A DNA stretch of 25,610 nt from Bacteroidota bacterium (GTDB taxonomy: Bacteria > Bacteroidota > Bacteroidia > Bacteroidales > GCA-2748055), in assembly GCA_024244665.1 (NCBI GenBank), contig JAAEOI010000558.1, forward strand, positions 1 to 25,610, in the 5' to 3' direction. Positions 1 through 9,103 of this stretch are shown piece by piece. The notes beneath the pieces were generated by a model. It searched no databases. It was not told the DNA's origin and was given only the letters and a program-made list of their open reading frames with translations. Position 1 is the stretch's first letter. Each line of letters begins with the position of its first letter. A program made the position numbers and the translations under genes.

Positions 1-95
1 ATCAGATTCGCTATCACATCGATAAGCTGGAACTGATTGTGGATGACGAGATCTGGCCTCTGCCCAAGTACAGGGAGCTATTGTTCTCAAGTTAA
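1..95 (+). CDS. glnN: Glutamine synthetase type III, C-terminal end (partial)
   Basis: The window opens inside a reading frame that reads in codons from base 3 to a TAA at 93-95, giving about 30 residues. They end in DDEIWPLPKYRELLF, which I recognise as the conserved tail of type III glutamine synthetase (GlnN), the large form common in Bacteroidota. The enzyme joins ammonia to glutamate with ATP in the cytoplasm. Everything upstream, including the catalytic domain, lies outside the window, so the call rests on this short tail only. A hairpin terminator follows 25 bases after the stop, which fits the end of a transcription unit. Confidence 0.65.
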   Translation, partial: QIRYHIDKLELIVDDEIWPLPKYRELLFSS

Positions 96-120
96 CTCTG
101 CCTGTCAAACCATAATTCAG

Positions 121-151
121 AGGGCTATCTCAGCAGAGGTAGCCCTTTTTT
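121..151 (+). terminator. Intrinsic terminator after glutamine synthetase
   Basis: An 11-bp stem (AGGGCTATCTC at 121-131 with GAGGTAGCCCT at 136-146, including one T-G pair) closes a four-base AGCA loop and is followed by a T run (146-151). This is a classical Rho-independent terminator for the upstream gene, and it separates it from the OmpA/PD40 operon. Confidence 0.85.
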
Positions 152-260
152 CAGTACTGCGTGATATTCCTTGTAAAAGAAAGGAATATATGGGTGATTC
201 TTTCGTTTTATATTCATCGAAAAAAAAGGTAATTTTATCGAATAGTAAAACGGCACGACT

Positions 261-2243
261 ATGTACAAATTTATGAGATCTTTATTCCCGGTCATCTTGG
301 CCATTCTTATATTATCTGTTCCTGCTGAGGCGCAGAAGAAGCAGAAAGATTCGAGAGCGCAGGCTGCATTTGATGCCGGTGAGTATTACACGGCAATTGA
401 TCTGTACAAGGATGCCTATTCCAAAGTGGATAAGGATCAGAAAACTGCCATCTTTTTTAAGATTGGGGACTGCTACAGGATTATAGGCGATTCCAGATCA
501 GCGGTGCTGTGGTATAAGAAAGCAGTACGTGAGGATTATCAGGACCCGCTTATCTATCTCAGGTACGGGCAGATGCTGCTTGTGGATGAAAAGTATGAGG
601 AGGCTGTGGAGGAGTTTAAGAAATACCAGGATCTGGTTCCGGACGATCCGCGTGGTGAGATAGGGATTGAATCGTGCGAAGCGGCAATTGCCTGGATTGC
701 AAATCCAACTGGCTATATGGTTGAGAATATGCGGGTTTTTAATTCCCGCCAGAGGGATTTCAGCCCTGCTTATATCAATGAAGCCTATACAGAAGTCTTC
801 TTCACCTCCACCCGGGAAGATGCCTCGGGGACTGAAACTCACGGTGCAACCGGGCAGAGTTTTGCAGATATTTTTTCAAGCTCTATCGACCGAAAGGGAA
901 AGTGGAGTGTCCCTGTACCGGTGGAGAGTCTGAATTCAGAGTTTGAGGACGGAACCCCCTGTATCTCACATGATTTTACACAGCTCTATTTTACCAGGTG
1001 TAAGAAGGGGAAGAATCAGACACTGGGCTGCCAGATCTTTAAGTCTACGTCTGATGGGGAATCCTGGGCAGAACCAGCTGTTGTATTCGAACAGTTGGGA
1101 GACAGTATTACTACGGCTCACCCGGCCCTGTCGGTTGATGGCACCACCATCTACTTTGTGTCGGATATGCCCGGCGGACTAGGGGAGAATGATATCTGGA
1201 AGATAACTCAGAGCAGTGAAGGATGGGAAGATCCGGTTAACCTTGGTGAAGAGATAAATACCCCCGGGAACGATCTCTATCCTTTCGTTCATGCCGACGG
1301 CACCCTCTATTTCTCATCCGACAGCAGGGTGGGGTTGGGCGGCCTGGATATCTATAAAGCAATTATGGATGAGACCGGAAACTGGATGGTCGAGAACATG
1401 AGGCCTCCCATTAACTCTCCAGAGGATGATTTTGGGATTGTTTTTGAGGGTGATGTGGAGCGGGGATTCTTCAGCTCCTCCCGGAAGGGCAGGGGTAATG
1501 ATGAGCTGTTTTCCTTTGTGCTTCCGCCTCTGATTTTTGCTGTGAACGGAGTTGTAAAGGATGAAAGAACCGACCAGGTTCTTCCCGGTTCCACCGTTAA
1601 GTCGGTCGGAAGTGACGGGATTACCGTGGAGAGTACCACTGGAGATGACGGGGCTTTCCGCTTTATGCTAAAGACAGCTACCGACTATGTATTTATTGCA
1701 AGCCAGGAAGGTTACCTGAACGGTAAGGAGCGGGAATCGACCCGTGGTCTTGATCAGAGCAGGGAGTTTGACGTTTCCATCTACCTGTCATCCACCGAAA
1801 GGGTGATTGAACTGCCAAATATTTTTTATGACTTTGCAAAATGGGATCTGAGACCCGAGTCCATGGTTTCGCTTGATAACCTGGTGGAGACATTGAATGA
1901 TAATCCCAATGTGACCATTGAGCTGATGTCGCATACTGATTCCAGGGGTACACCTGCCGATAACCTTGAGTTGTCGCAGAAACGGGCCCAGTCAGTTGTA
2001 GATTACCTGATCTCAAAGGGAATCGCGCAAGACCGGCTGCAGGCTAAAGGATATGGAGAGTCTCAACCCAAGGTTGTGGATGAAAAGGTAAGAGCCAGCC
2101 AACCTTTCCTTGAGCTTGAAGAGGTAATGACCGAGGCATTCATAAACCAGCTTGAAGGAGCGGAGCTTCAGGAGAAGGCACACCAGGTGAACAGGAGGAC
2201 CGAATTCAGGGTGCTGACTACGGATTACATTCCACAAAATTAA
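261..2243 (+). CDS. PorE-like TPR / PD40 propeller / OmpA envelope protein
   Basis: A 660-residue exported envelope protein with four parts in order. These are a signal peptide (about 1-24, cleavage likely after AEA), TPR-like helices (about 33-125), PD40/WD40-like propeller repeats (about 165-420), a carboxypeptidase-regulatory-like beta-sandwich (about 426-510) and an OmpA C-terminal peptidoglycan-binding domain (about 518-655). The OmpA domain keeps the diaminopimelate-binding pair D560 and R575 (HTDSRG and NLELSQKRA). This order and length match PorE of the type IX secretion machinery (Porphyromonas PG1058, a lipoprotein), but many Bacteroidota paralogues share it. Unlike PorE there is no lipobox cysteine, so it is probably periplasmic. 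A second in-frame ATG at 273 is possible. A weak TAATTTTA -7-like box lies at 230-237. It is the first gene of the group leading to pyrF and ends 5 bases before the next start. Confidence 0.8.
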   Translation: MYKFMRSLFPVILAILILSVPAEAQKKQKDSRAQAAFDAGEYYTAIDLYKDAYSKVDKDQKTAIFFKIGDCYRIIGDSRSAVLWYKKAVREDYQDPLIYLRYGQMLLVDEKYEEAVEEFKKYQDLVPDDPRGEIGIESCEAAIAWIANPTGYMVENMRVFNSRQRDFSPAYINEAYTEVFFTSTREDASGTETHGATGQSFADIFSSSIDRKGKWSVPVPVESLNSEFEDGTPCISHDFTQLYFTRCKKGKNQTLGCQIFKSTSDGESWAEPAVVFEQLGDSITTAHPALSVDGTTIYFVSDMPGGLGENDIWKITQSSEGWEDPVNLGEEINTPGNDLYPFVHADGTLYFSSDSRVGLGGLDIYKAIMDETGNWMVENMRPPINSPEDDFGIVFEGDVERGFFSSSRKGRGNDELFSFVLPPLIFAVNGVVKDERTDQVLPGSTVKSVGSDGITVESTTGDDGAFRFMLKTATDYVFIASQEGYLNGKERESTRGLDQSREFDVSIYLSSTERVIELPNIFYDFAKWDLRPESMVSLDNLVETLNDNPNVTIELMSHTDSRGTPADNLELSQKRAQSVVDYLISKGIAQDRLQAKGYGESQPKVVDEKVRASQPFLELEEVMTEAFINQLEGAELQEKAHQVNRRTEFRVLTTDYIPQN

Positions 2244-2248
2244 TCTAC

Positions 2249-3415
2249 ATGAGTAGCTCTTCCCGCTATTTGCAGCGAGGCGTTTCCTCGGGAAAGGAGG
2301 ATGTGCACGAGGCCATCAAAAATGTTGACAAGGGATTATTTCCCAATGCTTTCTGTAAAGTGATCCCGGATATGCTCACCGGCAATTCTGAATACTGCCT
2401 GGTGATGCATGCCGACGGTGCCGGTACCAAGTCATCCCTGGCCTATCTCTACTGGAAGGAGACAGGTGATTTGTCTGTGTGGAAAGGAATTGCCCAGGAT
2501 GCCATTGTGATGAATCTGGATGACCTGCTCTGTGTGGGTGTTACAGGAGATATTCTGCTCTCATCCACCATCGGGAGGAACAAGAACAAGATCCCTGGTG
2601 AGGTGATATCGGCCATTATAAACGGAACCGAAGAGATCCTGGAGGAGTTGAGGGGCTTTGGAGTCCCTATCTACAGCACGGGTGGCGAGACTGCAGATGT
2701 GGGTGACCTGGTGAGAACTATTATTGTGGATTCGACTGTGGTGGCCCGTTCAAGGAGAGATGAAATTATTGAGAATAATATTGTACCTGGGCAGGTGATT
2801 ATTGGCCTTTCCTCCTCGGGACAGGCCAGCTATGAGGGCTCCTACAATGGAGGGATGGGAAGCAACGGGCTTACATCCGCAAGGCATGATGTATTTGGAG
2901 GATACCTGGCAAAAAAATATCCTGAGAGTTTTGATCCTGAACTTCCTGGTTCACTGGTGTACAGTGGTAGCCGTTCCCTCACAAGCATGGTGGAAGGAGT
3001 GGGGATCGATGCCGGAAAGCTGGTTCTTTCACCCACACGGACATACGCGCCGGTAATCAGGGAGGTGGTTGAGCAATTCAGATCTAGTATTGGCGGAATG
3101 ATTCACTGTTCGGGAGGAGCGCAGACCAAGGTGCTGCACTTCGCCGAGAGGGTGCACATTATCAAAAATGATCTATTCCCTGTGCCCCCCTTATTCAGGA
3201 TGATCCGCGAGGAGTCCGGCACACCCTGGAAGGAGATGTACCAGGTTTTTAATATGGGGCACAGGTTTGAGATTTATACCGATGAATCGGCAGCGGAGGG
3301 GATCATCGCAATTGCCGGAAAATATGAAATTGATGCAAGGGTGGTTGGCAGGTGCGAGGCTTCTGACTCGAAAAAACTGACCATCAGGGGAGAAGAGGGA
3401 GAGTTTGTATATTAG
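2249..3415 (+). CDS. purM: Phosphoribosylformylglycinamidine cyclo-ligase (AIR synthase), Bacteroidota type
   Basis: A 388-residue cytoplasmic enzyme of the PurM/AIR synthase fold. The family closes the imidazole ring of formylglycinamidine ribonucleotide with ATP to give AIR, step five of purine synthesis. Visible signatures are the nucleotide-binding [12 protein letters not shown] (54-65), the [14 protein letters not shown] segment (81-94, equivalent to the MCVNDL region of E. coli PurM) and [13 protein letters not shown] (143-155, equivalent to VGGETAEMPG). The sequence is clearly divergent from the E. coli enzyme and somewhat longer, so some pipelines call it only 'AIR synthase related protein'. 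It begins 5 bases after the OmpA/PD40 gene and ends 17 bases before prfA, so co-transcription is very likely. No separate promoter is visible. Confidence 0.78.
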   Translation: MSSSSRYLQRGVSSGKEDVHEAIKNVDKGLFPNAFCKVIPDMLTGNSEYCLVMHADGAGTKSSLAYLYWKETGDLSVWKGIAQDAIVMNLDDLLCVGVTGDILLSSTIGRNKNKIPGEVISAIINGTEEILEELRGFGVPIYSTGGETADVGDLVRTIIVDSTVVARSRRDEIIENNIVPGQVIIGLSSSGQASYEGSYNGGMGSNGLTSARHDVFGGYLAKKYPESFDPELPGSLVYSGSRSLTSMVEGVGIDAGKLVLSPTRTYAPVIREVVEQFRSSIGGMIHCSGGAQTKVLHFAERVHIIKNDLFPVPPLFRMIREESGTPWKEMYQVFNMGHRFEIYTDESAAEGIIAIAGKYEIDARVVGRCEASDSKKLTIRGEEGEFVY

Positions 3416-3432
3416 AGACTAAATACCATTGC

Positions 3433-4521
3433 ATGGGAGAGAATATGATATTGAGCAGGCTGGAAGGGGTCAAGGCAAGGTTTGAAGAGGTTGGGCAGCT
3501 GATCACCGATCCTTCGATAATTTCTGACATGAAAAAATATGTAAGGCTGAACCGCGAGTATAAACAGCTTCAGCCTGTTATTGAGGCCTATGAGTCGTTC
3601 AAAAATCTTCTGAGCAATATTGACAGCGCAAAGGAGATGCTGGCGGAGGAGCAGGACGAAGAGATGAAGGAGATGGCGAGGGAGGAACTGGATCTCTACC
3701 AGCAGCAGGTGAGCCCGCTGGAAGAGGATATCAAATTGTTGCTTCTTCCAAAGGATCCTGAAGATGAAAAGGCCGCCATAGTTGAGATTCGTGCAGGGAC
3801 AGGGGGTGATGAGGCGAGCATCTTTGCAGGAGACCTCTACCGGATGTATTCCAAGTATTTTGAATCGAAGGGGTGGAAAGCATCCACAACCAGTTTCACC
3901 GAGGGGACAGTTGGGGGATTTAAGGAAATTATTATGGATGTGAACGGTGATGGTGTTTACGGGATCATGAAATATGAATCGGGTGTACACCGGGTTCAAC
4001 GTGTTCCCCAGACTGAGACCCAGGGCCGGGTACATACCTCTGCAGCCACAGTGGCTGTTCTGCCTGAAGCTGAAGATTTTGAGATTGAGGTGAAACAGTC
4101 GGATATCAGGAAGGATACCTACTGCTCATCAGGTCCAGGAGGACAATCCGTTAATACCACCTATTCGGCCATCAGGCTGACCCATATTCCCACAGGGATC
4201 GTGGTGACATGCCAGGATGAGAAGTCTCAGTTGAAAAACCTGGACAAAGCTATGAAAGAGCTGAGGACCAGGCTCTATAACCTGGAGTACCAGAAACGGA
4301 TGGATGAGATCTCATCCCAGCGCAAAACCATGGTGTCGTCGGGTGACCGGTCGGCGAAGATACGAACCTACAACTATTCGCAGGGACGGGTGACCGACCA
4401 TCGCATTAACCTGACACTGTATAACCTGCAGGCGATCATTAACGGAGATTTGAAGGAGATCATTGAGAAGCTCCAGATGGCTGAAAATGCTGAGCGTCTC
4501 AAAGATAGTGGCATGGAGTAG
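3433..4521 (+). CDS. prfA: Peptide chain release factor 1
   Basis: A 362-residue class I release factor that recognises UAA/UAG in the ribosomal A site and triggers peptide release. The PCRF domain contains [18 protein letters not shown] (122-139). The PQT tripeptide at 192-194 occupies the place of the codon-recognition PxT motif of RF1 (RF2 has SPF), and the catalytic GGQ is at 236-238 within [12 protein letters not shown]. Length agrees with E. coli RF1 (360). The start at 3433 is chosen because the N-terminus then lines up with the family. A second in-frame ATG at 3445 would remove four residues and cannot be excluded. It sits 17 bases after purM and 35 bases before pyrF, inside the same + strand group. 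Confidence 0.96.
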   Translation: MGENMILSRLEGVKARFEEVGQLITDPSIISDMKKYVRLNREYKQLQPVIEAYESFKNLLSNIDSAKEMLAEEQDEEMKEMAREELDLYQQQVSPLEEDIKLLLLPKDPEDEKAAIVEIRAGTGGDEASIFAGDLYRMYSKYFESKGWKASTTSFTEGTVGGFKEIIMDVNGDGVYGIMKYESGVHRVQRVPQTETQGRVHTSAATVAVLPEAEDFEIEVKQSDIRKDTYCSSGPGGQSVNTTYSAIRLTHIPTGIVVTCQDEKSQLKNLDKAMKELRTRLYNLEYQKRMDEISSQRKTMVSSGDRSAKIRTYNYSQGRVTDHRINLTLYNLQAIINGDLKEIIEKLQMAENAERLKDSGME

Positions 4522-4556
4522 CTGAGTATAAACCCTTTCACCTTAAACCCGAAGCA

Positions 4557-5387
4557 ATGAATGCCGAAGAACTATTCAGGAATATTCAGCGAAAGAAAAG
4601 TTTTCTTTGTGTGGGACTTGATACCGACTATAAGAAAATCCCCAGGATGTTGCTGGATTCAGAGTATCCCATCTTCGAATTCAACAAAAGGATCATTGAT
4701 GCCACGGCACACCTGGCAGTGTCATACAAGCCCAACCTGGCATTTTATGAGACCATGGGTGCCGCCGGGCATATGAGCCTCGAAATGACGGTGAACTATA
4801 TCAGACAGAAGCATCCGGATCTTTTTATCATTGCTGATGCCAAACGGGGAGATATTGGTAACACCTCGCGGATGTATGCCAATGCATACTTTAAGACCCT
4901 GGATTGCGATGCCATCACGCTTTCCCCCTACATGGGGTATGACAGCATCTCACCCTTCCTGGAGGTGGAAGGGAAGTGGGCCATATTGCTGGCGCTCACC
5001 TCCAATGAGGGGTCGGCCGACTTTGAGCAGCAGGTGTTAAAAGATGGCAGGCAGCTTTATGAGCAGGTGATCACAACTTCGGCGAAGTGGGGGAGTGTTA
5101 ATAATACCATGTATGTAGTAGGGGCAACTAAAGCAACCGAATTGGAGCAGATCAGGAAACTGATTCCGGAACATTTTTTACTGGTACCCGGGGTGGGGAG
5201 CCAGGGCGGAAGCCTCTATGATGTCGCAGATTATGGTATGAATGACCGCTGCGGATTGCTGGTCAATGCAAGCAGGTCGATTATCTATGCCGACGGAACA
5301 AACAGATTTGAAGAGGCTGCCACCGAACAGGCTGCCATACTGCAGAAGCAGATGGAGGTTGCACTGAAGAACCGCAAGCTGATCTAG
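4557..5387 (+). CDS. pyrF: Orotidine 5'-phosphate decarboxylase (subfamily 2)
   Basis: A 276-residue enzyme that decarboxylates OMP to UMP, the last step of pyrimidine synthesis. The catalytic D-K-x-x-D array is visible as [11 protein letters not shown] (94-104, with K96 and D99), and the phosphate-binding part as PGVGSQGG in the C-terminal third. The length and the phrase [14 protein letters not shown] near the N-terminus are typical of the longer subfamily 2 found in Bacteroidota and Actinobacteria. It is the last gene of the + strand group, 35 bases after prfA. Its TAG stop lies inside a CTAG that also contains the stop of the convergent sucC, so there is no room for a terminator between the two genes. 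Confidence 0.95.
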   Translation: MNAEELFRNIQRKKSFLCVGLDTDYKKIPRMLLDSEYPIFEFNKRIIDATAHLAVSYKPNLAFYETMGAAGHMSLEMTVNYIRQKHPDLFIIADAKRGDIGNTSRMYANAYFKTLDCDAITLSPYMGYDSISPFLEVEGKWAILLALTSNEGSADFEQQVLKDGRQLYEQVITTSAKWGSVNNTMYVVGATKATELEQIRKLIPEHFLLVPGVGSQGGSLYDVADYGMNDRCGLLVNASRSIIYADGTNRFEEAATEQAAILQKQMEVALKNRKLI

Positions 5388-6574
5388 AGAACCATTTCCT
5401 TGACCTTTCCCGCTGCTTCTTCAAGGGTGATAGCTGAATGAACCTCGAGTCCCGAGTTATCTATCAGGACTTTAGCTTCTTCCGCATTGGTACCCTGCAG
5501 CCTGACAATTACCGGTATATCTATCTGACCAATTGATTTGTAGGCGTCGACTACACCCTGGGCCACCCGGTCGCACCGGACGATCCCTCCAAAAATATTG
5601 ATCAGGATGGCTTTCACCGCAGCGTCCTTTAGAATAATCCTGAAGCCGGCTTCAACAGTCTGTGCATTGGCTGTTCCGCCTACATCAAGGAAGTTGGCAG
5701 GTTCTCCGCCCGAAAGCTTGATAATGTCCATAGTGGCCATGGCAAGCCCGGCACCATTAACCATACAGCCCACATTACCATCGAGTTTGATGAAATTCAG
5801 GTTGAATTTGCCGGCTTCGACTTCAGTGGGGTCCTCCTCATTCAGATCGCGCATGGATGCATAATCGGGGTGCCGGTAAAGTGCATTGTCATCTATGTTG
5901 ACCTTTGCATCGGCGGCCATGATGTGGTTGTCGGAAGTTTTGAAGACCGGGTTGATCTCAAACAGCGATGAATCTGATTTCTCGTATGCCATGTAGAGTG
6001 CTGATGCAAATTTGACCATCTCCTTGAAAGCCTGTCCTGACAGTCCCAGGTTGAAAGCCACCCTCCTGGCCTGGAAAGGCATGAGACCCACCGAAGGATC
6101 AACCTCTTCCCTGAAAATCAGGTGAGGCGTCTTTTCGGCCACAGATTCAATGTCCATCCCCCCCTCGGTGGAGTACATGATGATGTTTTTGTGGGTGTCT
6201 CGGTTGAGCAGTACACTCATGTAGAACTCCTGCGGCTCGCTTTCACCAGGATAGAAGATCCCCTGTTCGATGAGCACCTTGTGAACCATCTTGCCCTCCG
6301 GCCCGGTCTGGTGGGTGACCAGGTTCATGCCGAGGATATCTCTTGCATATGATTTAACCTCCTCCAGGGAATGTGCAATCTTCACCCCTCCTCCTTTGCC
6401 ACGTCCTCCTGCATGGATCTGGGCTTTTACGGCCCAGCTGTCTGCACCTGTTTCTGTTCCTATCTGTTTGGCTGCTTCAATTGCCTCTTCAGGAGTATGG
6501 GCCACTGCACCTGAAGGAACAGCTACACCAAATTGTTTCAAAATCTTCTTTCCCTGGAATTCGTGTATGTTCAT
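5384..6574 (-). CDS. sucC: Succinate-CoA ligase (ADP-forming) beta subunit
   Basis: A 396-residue ATP-grasp subunit that, with SucD, interconverts succinyl-CoA and succinate with ATP or GTP formation in the TCA cycle. Evidence is the N-terminal [12 protein letters not shown], the ATP-grasp segment [18 protein letters not shown] (48-65), the C-terminal ligase domain with [15 protein letters not shown] and the phosphate-loop [11 protein letters not shown]. Length fits the family (E. coli 388). The partner sucD is not adjacent: downstream is the convergent pyrF (4-base overlap) and upstream is the divergent RNA methyltransferase. sucC is therefore probably a single-gene unit, and sucD must lie outside the window. 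Two TAATTTTG boxes upstream (6600-6607 and 6632-6639, minus strand) are promoter candidates. Confidence 0.96.
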   Translation of the reverse strand: MNIHEFQGKKILKQFGVAVPSGAVAHTPEEAIEAAKQIGTETGADSWAVKAQIHAGGRGKGGGVKIAHSLEEVKSYARDILGMNLVTHQTGPEGKMVHKVLIEQGIFYPGESEPQEFYMSVLLNRDTHKNIIMYSTEGGMDIESVAEKTPHLIFREEVDPSVGLMPFQARRVAFNLGLSGQAFKEMVKFASALYMAYEKSDSSLFEINPVFKTSDNHIMAADAKVNIDDNALYRHPDYASMRDLNEEDPTEVEAGKFNLNFIKLDGNVGCMVNGAGLAMATMDIIKLSGGEPANFLDVGGTANAQTVEAGFRIILKDAAVKAILINIFGGIVRCDRVAQGVVDAYKSIGQIDIPVIVRLQGTNAEEAKVLIDNSGLEVHSAITLEEAAGKVKEMVL

Positions 6575-6599
6575 AATTAAATGTCTTAGTCCAAGCCTT

Positions 6600-6635
6600 C
6601 AAAATTAGCAATAATATTGAGTAAATTCGTCCAAA
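6600..6635 (-). promoter_or_regulatory. Candidate promoter of sucC (TAATTTTG -7 box)
   Basis: Reading the minus strand, TAATTTTG at 6607-6600 matches the Bacteroidota TAnnTTTG -7 box exactly and would place transcription start about 20 bases before the sucC ATG. A TTTG lies at 6635-6632, 24 bases away, longer than the usual 19 or so. A second exact TAATTTTG at 6639-6632 could serve instead. The box is short and degenerate, so chance matches are expected. Confidence 0.35.
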
Positions 6636-6645
6636 ATTAAGTGTC

Positions 6646-7176
6646 ATGAGAAAGCTAAGGAACGAGGAGCTTGACCGCCTGAGTGTCACGGATTTTAAAG
6701 AGGCCGGCAAGATTCCTGTAAAGGTGGTACTTGATAATGTGAGGAGCCAGAATAATATTGGTTCGGTTTTTCGTACCGCCGATGCTTTCCGGCTGGAGGG
6801 GCTAATCCTCTGCGGGATTACTTCCACCCCTCCCCACAGGGAAATTCATAAAACGGCCCTTGGAGCCACGGAATCGGTGGAGTGGGAGTACGTTGAAGAG
6901 ACTGAGGAGGCCATCCGGCAGCTGAAGGAAAATGGTTACAGCATCCTGTCGGTAGAACAAACTGAAGGGGCCCTCTCTCTGGAGAAGATTGATTTGGAAC
7001 CGGACCGGAAAGTGGCCCTGATCTTTGGCCATGAGATCCGTGGAGTGGATCAGAAAGTAGTCGATCTGAGCGACCATTGCATCGAGATCCCTCAATTCGG
7101 TACAAAGCATTCACTGAACATCTCCGTGGCTGCAGGGATTGTCATCTGGGAAGTATTCCGGAAGTTCTCCCTTTAA
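6646..7176 (+). CDS. TrmH/SpoU-family (SPOUT) RNA methyltransferase
   Basis: A 176-residue SPOUT methyltransferase with the three SpoU motifs. Motif 1 is NVRSQNNIGSVFRTADAF (31-48), with the catalytic-type Arg at 43. Motif 2 is FGHEIRGV (127-134, where most relatives have GNE or GSE). Motif 3 is IPQFGTKHSLNISVAAGI (148-165), which forms the SAM-binding trefoil knot. Members transfer a methyl group to the 2'-OH of ribose in tRNA or rRNA. There is no extra N-terminal RNA-binding domain, so it is a minimal enzyme like TrmL or small TrmH relatives, and the target base cannot be told from sequence. It starts 71 bases from the divergent sucC and faces the TPR lipoprotein gene tail to tail. Confidence 0.88.
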   Translation: MRKLRNEELDRLSVTDFKEAGKIPVKVVLDNVRSQNNIGSVFRTADAFRLEGLILCGITSTPPHREIHKTALGATESVEWEYVEETEEAIRQLKENGYSILSVEQTEGALSLEKIDLEPDRKVALIFGHEIRGVDQKVVDLSDHCIEIPQFGTKHSLNISVAAGIVIWEVFRKFSL

Positions 7177-7206
7177 CACCACAGACTTCAATAGAGGAAT
7201 ACCCGT

Positions 7207-7245
7207 AAAAACAAAGAGGCTGTCCTTTGTGGGACAACCTCTTTG
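7207..7245 (-). terminator. Intrinsic terminator of the TPR lipoprotein gene
   Basis: An inverted repeat of 8 + 5 bp (CAAAGAGG 7212-7219 with CCTCTTTG 7238-7245, and TGTCC 7221-7225 with GGACA 7232-7236, one mismatch between the two blocks) surrounds a 6-base loop. On the minus strand it is followed by TTTTT (7211-7207), so it ends the minus-strand lipoprotein gene. On the + strand there is no T run, but the hairpin may still slow transcription from the methyltransferase gene. Confidence 0.75.
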
Positions 7246-7267
7246 GGTAATATGATAACCTTATGGT

Positions 7268-8986
7268 TTACTCAACAACGGCTTTGAATGCAGCCTCATT
7301 CCAGAGCTTGGCAAATTCAACGTCTTTCTTGGCGTGGTCCTTCATGAACTGAGGATCTTTACAAGTTTCAGTTGCACTCTTCAGATTCTCATAGACAACC
7401 TCAGGCTTATCCTGGTTGGCAGCAATAACAGCCAGCAGATAGGAACGGTAGGGAGACTCCTGCTCAAGGTTTGCAGCAATTCTCCAGGCTCCTTCATTGT
7501 CACCATTCAGGTAGGTGGCCAGTGCCAGGTTGTAGGAGGGCTTGGTTCCAAAGTAGTTGATGGCTTCTCCGTATTTACCTTCAATCAGGTTGACAATACC
7601 CAGGTTGTAGTTCACCTTCTCACCTGCTCCAAGAGAAGCAGTGAATGCCTCTTTTGCACCGGATACATCATCATTCTTAAGTGCAATAGCTCCCAGGTTG
7701 TTATTAACGTTGTCATGGTCTTTCAGAGCTTTGGCAGCATCGAAAGCAGCAGCAGCTTCGTCAGCTTTACCCAATTTGAAGAGTGAGACACCCTTGTTGT
7801 TATGGGCACGGACGCATTTGGGAGCTACCTCGGCAGCTTTTGAATAAACGGCCAGTTTGGTCTCGTTATCTTCATAAAGGGTAGCTGTATAGAGAAGTTC
7901 TTCAAGAACCAGGGTGTCAGCATTGCTGCCCCAGAGCTCTTTCAGTTCATCATCACTCCATCCGATTTTCTCCATGTTAACAGTAAACATGGACCTTCTC
8001 AGCTGGGGAAGAATCTCTTCAGCGATCACCTCAAATGCAGCGGAAAGATTCTTGATCTCCTGCTCACGTACAACGGGATCGGAGTGCATGCTGAGTACTC
8101 TCAGGATCATCTCTTTGTCCTGTATGTCGGAAGCTTCCATCAATTTCTTGAATCCGTCCCAGTCTTCCGGGGTGGAAAGCATACTCATTAGCTCATCAGC
8201 TACTTCAATTTTAGCTTTTTTAAGTTGGCCTGCCAGGTATTTCCCGGCAGTCTTCTGACGCTTGTCAGCCAGCTTGGTATTGATATCCAGTTCTCCATCG
8301 GGAGAAGCATAAGCGGAAATCTCAATTCCTTTCATATCAAGTCTCTCATTCTCATTGGCAGTCTTGATGGTCTCATTCATTCCGGTCATCTCCTCTTTGC
8401 CCATCTCTGATCTGCGGACATCGGCCCTGTTGATCACATACTTGATTTCGGCATTGTAGGTTTTGGGAACGATCTGTTCAAAATTGTCGCTGAAGGAGAT
8501 TAGTTTAGCTTTCTTGGATACCATTCCTGCAGTGGCTTTGATACCGTCAGCAAGCTTAACTTCACCTATAGGGGTCTCTTTATCCTTCATAGAGGCTACG
8601 ATGTCGTAGGAGAGCTCGGAAACAGCCATTACCTCTTCATAAGGAAGGCTGATTGCATGAGTTGCCGAACCACCGGTATCGAAACTGATGGGTTTGTTAT
8701 TCGCGGTAACATCCTGACCCTGCAGAACCAGCGGATCAAGTCTTTTTTCACCACCTTCATACTTAAGGACCGGAGTCAGAGTAACAGTAGCTTTCTTGTT
8801 GAAATACTTGGCGGGGTAGTTAACGGTGATGGTTGCATCTACAGTTCCGCCGTGCATTTCGAGGACAGTCGGATTAACGGTGTAACCAACAACGTCAGAT
8901 TCCTTGACCATTTTATTCACGCCGCCGCAACTGCTAAGTAAAGCAGCAGCAAATAAGAAAATCGCAAAGATTTTAAGGTTTTTCAT
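7268..8986 (-). CDS. TPR lipoprotein with a degenerate OmpA-like segment
   Basis: A 572-residue lipoprotein with signal peptide MKNLKIFAIFLFAAALLSSC and the lipobox cysteine at residue 20. Residues 30-180 look like beta-rich domains of unknown role. Residues 220-255 (GIEISAYASPDGELDIN, then LADKRQKTAGKYL) resemble the peptidoglycan-contacting part of OmpA-like domains. After a long helical region the C-terminus (about 365-560) is a TPR-type array with alanine-rich repeats such as HNNKGVSLFKLGKADEAAAAF. I recognise it as a conserved Bacteroidota TPR lipoprotein but know no assigned function. A role as an envelope scaffold linked to the cell wall is inference. It has its own promoter candidate and terminator and appears monocistronic. 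Confidence 0.85.
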   Translation of the reverse strand: MKNLKIFAIFLFAAALLSSCGGVNKMVKESDVVGYTVNPTVLEMHGGTVDATITVNYPAKYFNKKATVTLTPVLKYEGGEKRLDPLVLQGQDVTANNKPISFDTGGSATHAISLPYEEVMAVSELSYDIVASMKDKETPIGEVKLADGIKATAGMVSKKAKLISFSDNFEQIVPKTYNAEIKYVINRADVRRSEMGKEEMTGMNETIKTANENERLDMKGIEISAYASPDGELDINTKLADKRQKTAGKYLAGQLKKAKIEVADELMSMLSTPEDWDGFKKLMEASDIQDKEMILRVLSMHSDPVVREQEIKNLSAAFEVIAEEILPQLRRSMFTVNMEKIGWSDDELKELWGSNADTLVLEELLYTATLYEDNETKLAVYSKAAEVAPKCVRAHNNKGVSLFKLGKADEAAAAFDAAKALKDHDNVNNNLGAIALKNDDVSGAKEAFTASLGAGEKVNYNLGIVNLIEGKYGEAINYFGTKPSYNLALATYLNGDNEGAWRIAANLEQESPYRSYLLAVIAANQDKPEVVYENLKSATETCKDPQFMKDHAKKDVEFAKLWNEAAFKAVVE

Positions 8987-9044
8987 AACAATCTGGTTAT
9001 TTGTTTAATACTTAATGATTTCAGTGGTTATTATTTATAGGATG

Positions 9045-9052
9045 CAAACTTA
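9045..9052 (-). promoter_or_regulatory. Candidate -7 box of the TPR lipoprotein promoter
   Basis: On the minus strand TAAGTTTG (followed by C) matches the Bacteroidota TAnnTTTG -7 box exactly. It would give a leader of about 50 bases before the ATG at 8986. Only a T-rich stretch, not a clear TTTG, lies at the expected -33 distance. Confidence 0.45.
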
Positions 9053-9103
9053 ACAATGTTTTTGATAAAAATAAAAAATTATACGATGAATGGCCCATAA
9101 AGG

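Noticed and set aside
37..276. A 79-residue open frame across the terminator and leader region
   Set aside because: It overlaps the glutamine synthetase end, a clear terminator and the upstream region of the OmpA/PD40 gene, and looks like chance.
3424..3431. TACCATTG before prfA as an internal promoter
   Set aside because: It has one mismatch and would start transcription at or after the prfA ATG.
3412..4035. A 207-residue open frame on the minus strand opposite prfA
   Set aside because: It is the shadow of a well-conserved gene on the other strand and its composition resembles no protein family.
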